Source of the DNA: Candidatus Limnocylindrales bacterium
Lineage (GTDB): Bacteria; Chloroflexota; Limnocylindria; Limnocylindrales; CSP1-4
Assembly (NCBI GenBank): GCA_030647575.1
Contig: JAUSJS010000305.1
Location: 1-15,879 of the forward strand
Direction of reading: 5' to 3'
DNA length: 15,879 nucleotides
Below are positions 12,918-15,879 of the stretch, one piece after another (the first letter of the stretch is position 1; each line of letters starts with the position of its first letter). The notes under the pieces are model-generated. The model saw only the letters and a program-made list of their open reading frames with translations. It was not told the origin of the DNA and did no database searches. The position numbers were made by a program, and so were the translations under genes.

Positions 12918-14420
12918 ATGAGCGCCGACACGCCGGCCTGGGTGCGGGACGCGATCTTCTACCAGGTCTTTCTTGATCGATTTGCCGCGTCGAGGCGCGT
13001 GGTCAAGCCCGGACGGCTGGAGCCCTGGGATTCCCCGCCGACGGTCGACGGATTCAAGGGTGGCGACCTGCTTGGCGTTGTCGAGCACCTGGACTACCTG
13101 GCCGACCTCGGGATCAGTGCGCTCTATCTGACCCCGATCTTCGCCTCCGCCTCGAACCATCGCTACCACACCTACGACTACCTGACGGTCGACCCCCTGC
13201 TCGGCGGCGACGAGGCGCTGCGCGAGCTGCTGGACGCGGCGCACGACCGGGAGATGCGGGTCATCCTCGACGGCGTTTTCAATCACACGGGCCGGGGCTT
13301 CTGGCCGTTCCACCATGTGCTCGAGACCGGAGCGTCCTCGCCGTACCGCCGCTGGTTCCACCTGGATGACGCGGCCCTGGATGCCGGCCGTCCGCTGCTG
13401 GCCTATCCACCCGCCGGCACCCCGTCGAGCGGGCTGGGCTACGAGGCCTGGTGGGGCCTGCCGGCGCTGCCCAAGCTGAATACGGACGAGCCGGCGGTCC
13501 GTGAGTACCTGTTCGGGGTAGCCGAGCACTGGCTCCGCTTCGGGATCGACGGCTGGCGACTGGACGTCCCGGGTGAGATCGACGACGAGGCGTTCTGGCA
13601 GGAGTTCCGGGCACGCTGCCGGGCCGTTCGGCCGGACGCCTACCTGGTCGGCGAGATCTGGCACGTCGCGCCGGACTGGCTGCTGGGCGACCGGTTCGAC
13701 GCGTTGATGAACTACCCGCTGGCCGAGGCGATCCTCGGGTATGCCGGCGGGCCGAAGCTGGACACGGACGTGGTGCAAGCTCACCCCGAGTACGCCGGCA
13801 GCGTGATCCCGCGCGATGGAGCCGGGTTCGCGAGCCGGCTCCAGGAGCTGTTGGTCGCCTACGATCCGGGGACGGTGGCCGTCCAGTTCAACCTGCTCGG
13901 CTCCCACGACGCGCCGCGCCTTCGAACGGTGCTCGGCGGCGACGCCGCGCGGGTCCGCCTGGCAATCCTGCTCCAGGCGACGCTACCGGGGGCGCCGTGC
14001 GTCTATTACGGCGACGAGGTCGGGTTGACCGGCGGCAAGGATCCCGAGTGCCGCGGCGCCTTCCCCTGGGATGAGGCGCGCTGGGAGCCTGGGTTGCGCG
14101 ACTCCGTCCGGGCGCTGTTCCGGCTCCGCAATGCCGAGCCGGCCTTGCGCGACGGACCGCTGACCGTCGTCGGGGCGATGGAGTCGGCCGTCGCCTTTGA
14201 ACGCGCGTCGGGACCGGCGCGCTTCGTCGTCGTGGCCAACCCTGGCGAATCGGCCGTCCGCCTCCCGCTCCGGTTCGCCGATGCCCCTGCTGGCCACGGC
14301 GGGCACCTCGCTCCGATCGAGCTGGCCGGCCTGGGCGGGGTCGGCGAGGCGCCGATCCTGGATGGCAACGCGACGCTCGACGTGGCTCCGCTCGCAGGCT
14401 CGATCCTCCGGATCGTCTGA
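12918..14420 (+). CDS. Cytosolic GH13 enzyme, cyclomaltodextrinase/neopullulanase-like
   Basis: The 500-residue protein has no signal peptide, so it should work in the cytoplasm on imported oligosaccharides. The barrel opens at WVRDAIFYQVFLDRFA, with GGDLLGVVEHLDYLADLG and LTPIFASASNHRYHTYDY, close to the GH13 subfamily 20 pattern. Region I is VILDGVFNHTG. The nucleophile is Asp216 in DGWRLDVPGE, the acid/base Glu246 in LVGEIWH, and Asp331 is in GSHDAPR. MPKLN-type sequence appears as LPKLNTDEP. The usual N-terminal domain of about 120 residues found in cyclomaltodextrinases is absent. ATG at 12918 has GGAG 10 bases upstream. It is divergent from the secreted amylase by only 26 bases. Oligo-1,6-glucosidase-like activity is a possible alternative. 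Confidence 0.9.
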   Translation: MSADTPAWVRDAIFYQVFLDRFAASRRVVKPGRLEPWDSPPTVDGFKGGDLLGVVEHLDYLADLGISALYLTPIFASASNHRYHTYDYLTVDPLLGGDEALRELLDAAHDREMRVILDGVFNHTGRGFWPFHHVLETGASSPYRRWFHLDDAALDAGRPLLAYPPAGTPSSGLGYEAWWGLPALPKLNTDEPAVREYLFGVAEHWLRFGIDGWRLDVPGEIDDEAFWQEFRARCRAVRPDAYLVGEIWHVAPDWLLGDRFDALMNYPLAEAILGYAGGPKLDTDVVQAHPEYAGSVIPRDGAGFASRLQELLVAYDPGTVAVQFNLLGSHDAPRLRTVLGGDAARVRLAILLQATLPGAPCVYYGDEVGLTGGKDPECRGAFPWDEARWEPGLRDSVRALFRLRNAEPALRDGPLTVVGAMESAVAFERASGPARFVVVANPGESAVRLPLRFADAPAGHGGHLAPIELAGLGGVGEAPILDGNATLDVAPLAGSILRIV

Positions 14421-14433
14421 GGCATTGCCCTCG

Positions 14434-14439
14434 TATACT
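14434..14439 (+). promoter_or_regulatory. Probable -10 box (TATACT) of the methyltransferase-like gene
   Basis: TATACT lies 9 bases before the GTG at 14449, in a 28-base gap after the GH13 stop. No Shine-Dalgarno is present between them. The arrangement fits a leaderless transcript. No good -35 is visible. Confidence 0.5.
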
Positions 14440-14448
14440 CCCCGTCTC

Positions 14449-15144
14449 GTGGCTGACCTCCCTATCGATCTGTCGGCACAACTCGGCGAGCGGCTGTCCC
14501 GCAGCCTGGATGTCGAGGGCAAGATTCCGCGTGCCCTCGAGGCGCTCGGACCCGTTGCCGGTCGCGACGTGCTCCTGCTCGATCGGACAGACGGACTTCG
14601 CGCCCGGCAGCTTCGCGAGCTGGGGGCGCGGGTGTTCCTGGCCGAGAGCGAGTCGGAGGGCTTCGGTATTCCCGACGGCTCGGCGGACGTCGTGGTCAGC
14701 TTCTGGTCGTCATTCCGCGACGCGGCACCGGCGGAGCTCGCGGAGGCCGAGCGTGCCCTGCGGCCTCGCGGCCGCCTGCTCGTGGTCCACGACTACGGTC
14801 GCGACGACGTCTCGCACCTGCGTGGCGACCGGCCGGAGTACGCCGCCTGGAGCCGTCGAGACGGCCCATTCCTGAGCACGGGCTTCAAGGTCCGCGTGGT
14901 GCACTGCTTCTGGACGTTCGAATCGATGACGGATTGTGGCGAGTTCCTTGCGGCTGCCTTCGCTGAGCCTGGGCGCGCGGTCGCGGCCGGGTTGAAGCGC
15001 CCGAGGCTTTCGTACAACGTCGCGATCTACCACCGGACCTTCGGCGAGGCCGAGGCCTCGGAAGGGGCGGTGCCGACGGCGCCGTGGACGGGCGACTCGG
15101 CCGAGGCAACGAGCCCGGCCGGGTCGGCCAAGGCGGCGGGGTGA
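14449..15144 (+). CDS. Class I SAM-dependent methyltransferase-like protein
   Basis: The 231-residue protein has a Rossmann-like pattern: GRDVLLLDRTDGLRARQL (motif I region, about 38-55), GARVFLAESES (motif II-like), then FGIPDGSADVVVSFWSSF and LAEAERALRPRGRLLVVHDY (motifs IV-V of class I methyltransferases). The glycine-rich loop is poor, with TDG where GxGxG is expected, so cofactor binding is uncertain. The second half has HCFWTFESMTDCGEFL and ends in a low-complexity tail. The substrate is unknown. GTG at 14449 is chosen because the domain starts there, a -10 box precedes it, and the longer open frame from 14197 runs in the wrong frame over the GH13 gene. The stop overlaps the next start as GTGA. 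Confidence 0.65.
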   Translation: MADLPIDLSAQLGERLSRSLDVEGKIPRALEALGPVAGRDVLLLDRTDGLRARQLRELGARVFLAESESEGFGIPDGSADVVVSFWSSFRDAAPAELAEAERALRPRGRLLVVHDYGRDDVSHLRGDRPEYAAWSRRDGPFLSTGFKVRVVHCFWTFESMTDCGEFLAAAFAEPGRAVAAGLKRPRLSYNVAIYHRTFGEAEASEGAVPTAPWTGDSAEATSPAGSAKAAG

Positions 15145-15509
15145 GTCGCGTGACGGGCACCCGACGGGCTCCCCAGGCGTTCCGGCCCGCTCACTCGCGC
15201 CGCCGGGTGTCGCCCGGCGCGGTGATGCTGGCAATCGCCCTGGGCGGCTCGGTGCTCTTTGCCCTGTTCACGATCACCGTCCGCGAAGCATCGCAGATCC
15301 CCTTGCTGGCATCCGGGGCGGCGGTCCTGGGCATCGCGTTCTGCGCCCTGGCCGCCTACTCGGCCCGAGCCACCTGGCATGCCGGGATCGCCGGGCGCAA
15401 TCAGCGCGCAATCGTGCTGGCCGTGGCCGGCGGCATGGCGGCCATCGTCGGGGCCGGCTGCCTGGCCGGCGCCATCATCCTGTTCATGCTGGCGCAGCCG
15501 CCCGCCTGA
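15141..15509 (+). CDS. Small membrane protein, unknown function
   Basis: The 122-residue product starts with a basic Arg-rich segment. Three probable membrane helices follow, at about 28-50 (AVMLAIALGGSVLFALFTI), 55-77 and 91-117. No family is recognised. GTG at 15141 overlaps the stop of the previous gene as GTGA, so translation is probably coupled. A longer open frame from 15084 lies inside the upstream gene and is not preferred. Coupling suggests a shared role with the methyltransferase-like protein, but nothing more can be read. Confidence 0.65.
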   Translation: MSRVTGTRRAPQAFRPAHSRRRVSPGAVMLAIALGGSVLFALFTITVREASQIPLLASGAAVLGIAFCALAAYSARATWHAGIAGRNQRAIVLAVAGGMAAIVGAGCLAGAIILFMLAQPPA

Positions 15510-15526
15510 CGCGGGCCGCCGCGCTC

Positions 15527-15559
15527 GAGGGCCGGCTCGAGGGTCAGCGCGGGGCCCTC
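15527..15559 (+). terminator. Possible hairpin between the membrane gene and tRNA-Glu
   Basis: The arms GAGGGCC (15527-15533) and GGCCCTC (15553-15559) pair perfectly around a 19-base loop. It begins 17 bases after the stop and ends just before the tRNA promoter. There is no T-run, so terminator function is uncertain. Confidence 0.3.
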
Positions 15560-15562
15560 TGG

Positions 15563-15568
15563 TAGACT
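15563..15568 (+). promoter_or_regulatory. Probable -10 box (TAGACT) of tRNA-Glu
   Basis: TAGACT ends 12 bases before the first base of the tRNA, a usual spacing for a tRNA promoter with a short leader. It resembles the other -10 candidates in this window (TATACT, CATACT). The -35 is not clear. Confidence 0.45.
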
Positions 15569-15580
15569 CCCGCCGTCCGT

Positions 15581-15654
15581 GCCCCCATCGTCTAGAGGCC
15601 CAGGACGCCACCCTTTCAAGGTGGAGATCAGGGGTTCGAATCCCCTTGGGGGCA
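15581..15654 (+). tRNA. tRNA-Glu (anticodon UUC)
   Basis: This 74-base cloverleaf has an acceptor stem GCCCCCA / TGGGGGC with discriminator A at 15654. The anticodon stem is CCACC (15608-15612) and GGTGG (15620-15624), with anticodon TTC at 15615-15617. The T arm is AGGGG-TTCGAAT-CCCCT at 15630-15646. The 3' CCA is not encoded. The 3' half also encodes, on the other strand, the last residues of a probable recombinase, so it is a likely integration target. Confidence 0.97.
15628..15654. other. Putative attachment site core in the 3' half of tRNA-Glu
   Basis: This 27-base segment is shared by the tRNA-Glu 3' end (T arm and acceptor) and the recombinase C-terminus. tRNA 3' ends are frequent attachment sites of integrative elements. 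The exact core and the second att copy lie outside what can be seen. Confidence 0.4.
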
Positions 15655-15879
15655 CTCCTGCTGTCTTTTCTCGAGGAACGGTCGGGCCGCGGGTGTCCAA
15701 TCGATCGCTGCCAGCTGCCGGTTGCGGACGACGACCCGCTGGACGACGATCCTGCAGAGTTCCTCCCGCCTCTCGGCCGACGCCGCCGCGATCGCGTCGG
15801 GGAGCGCCAGGACGCGCGCCCGGTAGGCATCGAAGGTCCGGATCCGGTCGCCGTCCGGCAGCTCGGCGAGGTCGGCACG
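15628..15879 (-). CDS. C-terminal end of a site-specific (serine) recombinase, partial
   Basis: The gene enters from the right edge; 83 residues and a TGA at 15628-15630 are visible. The pattern ERREELCRIVVQRVVVRN followed by AIDWTPAARPFL is the usual C-terminal signature of resolvase/invertase-type serine recombinases as I know them. The catalytic N-terminal domain is outside the window, so activity cannot be judged. The last nine codons (CPQGDSNP and the stop) lie in the antisense of the tRNA-Glu 3' half, so the gene end and the tRNA overlap by 27 bases. This is what an integrated element next to its attachment site looks like. A decayed recombinase remnant is the alternative. Confidence 0.65.
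   Translation of the reverse strand, partial: RADLAELPDGDRIRTFDAYRARVLALPDAIAAASAERREELCRIVVQRVVVRNRQLAAIDWTPAARPFLEKRQQECPQGDSNP

Noticed and set aside
10951..12921. 656-residue plus-strand frame opposite the amylase
   Set aside because: It is exactly opposite a GH13 gene with all catalytic motifs. Long antisense frames are expected in GC-rich genes, and it shows no family motif.
15401..15700. Minus-strand frame with GFEPLIST-type peptide
   Set aside because: This peptide type is the usual artefact of translating a tRNA antisense strand.
15027..15878. Long minus-strand open frame (283 residues) across the tRNA and two plus-strand genes
   Set aside because: It contains antisense tRNA sequence and is the shadow of the methyltransferase-like and membrane genes. 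The recombinase is in a different minus-strand frame.

Overview
The window is very GC-rich, with GTG and ATG starts, Ala/Pro/Ser-rich linkers after lipoprotein signals, and a mixture of Shine-Dalgarno-led starts and starts that look leaderless. Together with the protein flavour this suggests a Chloroflexota bacterium, perhaps of the Limnocylindria/Ellin6529 type. That placement is inference, because there is no marker gene here. The interval is mostly chromosomal metabolism; its right edge is the border of a putative integrated element.

Layout: bases 1-498 hold no convincing gene, only a possible 3' gene end at the left edge and two matching short inverted repeats. From 4930 down to 499 (all minus strand) lie a small membrane protein, a membrane-anchored DUF3105 protein, a fumarylacetoacetate-hydrolase-family enzyme, L-threonine 3-dehydrogenase (tdh) and glycine C-acetyltransferase (kbl). 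The last two overlap by ATGA and together convert threonine to glycine and acetyl-CoA. The DUF3105, FAH, tdh and kbl genes are packed closely enough to be one transcript.

From 5183 to 9902 (plus strand) is a maltose/maltodextrin-type ABC uptake operon. A near-consensus promoter with two tandem operator palindromes is followed by a LacI-family repressor, a lipoprotein sugar-binding protein and two permeases. No ATPase is encoded here, so a shared MsmX/UgpC-type ATPase elsewhere is likely. Downstream are two GH13 enzymes: a lipoprotein alpha-amylase (minus strand) and a cytosolic cyclomaltodextrinase/neopullulanase-like enzyme (plus strand), with starts only 26 bp apart. The logical pathway is extracellular starch cleavage, oligosaccharide import, then intracellular cleavage, under LacI control.

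Between the transporter and the amylase sits an unusual insert of about 1.17 kb. It holds an XRE-HTH protein fused to a PD-(D/E)XK-like nuclease domain, flanked by two diverged, gap-free, 124-bp direct repeats. One repeat has 14-bp perfect terminal inverted repeats, like a MITE. This is the most novel-looking structure in the window.

The right end carries a methyltransferase-like gene, a GTGA-coupled small membrane protein, tRNA-Glu(UUC), and the C-terminal end of a probable serine recombinase. The last codons of the recombinase are read from the antisense strand of the tRNA 3' half, which marks a probable integration junction of an element extending beyond the window.
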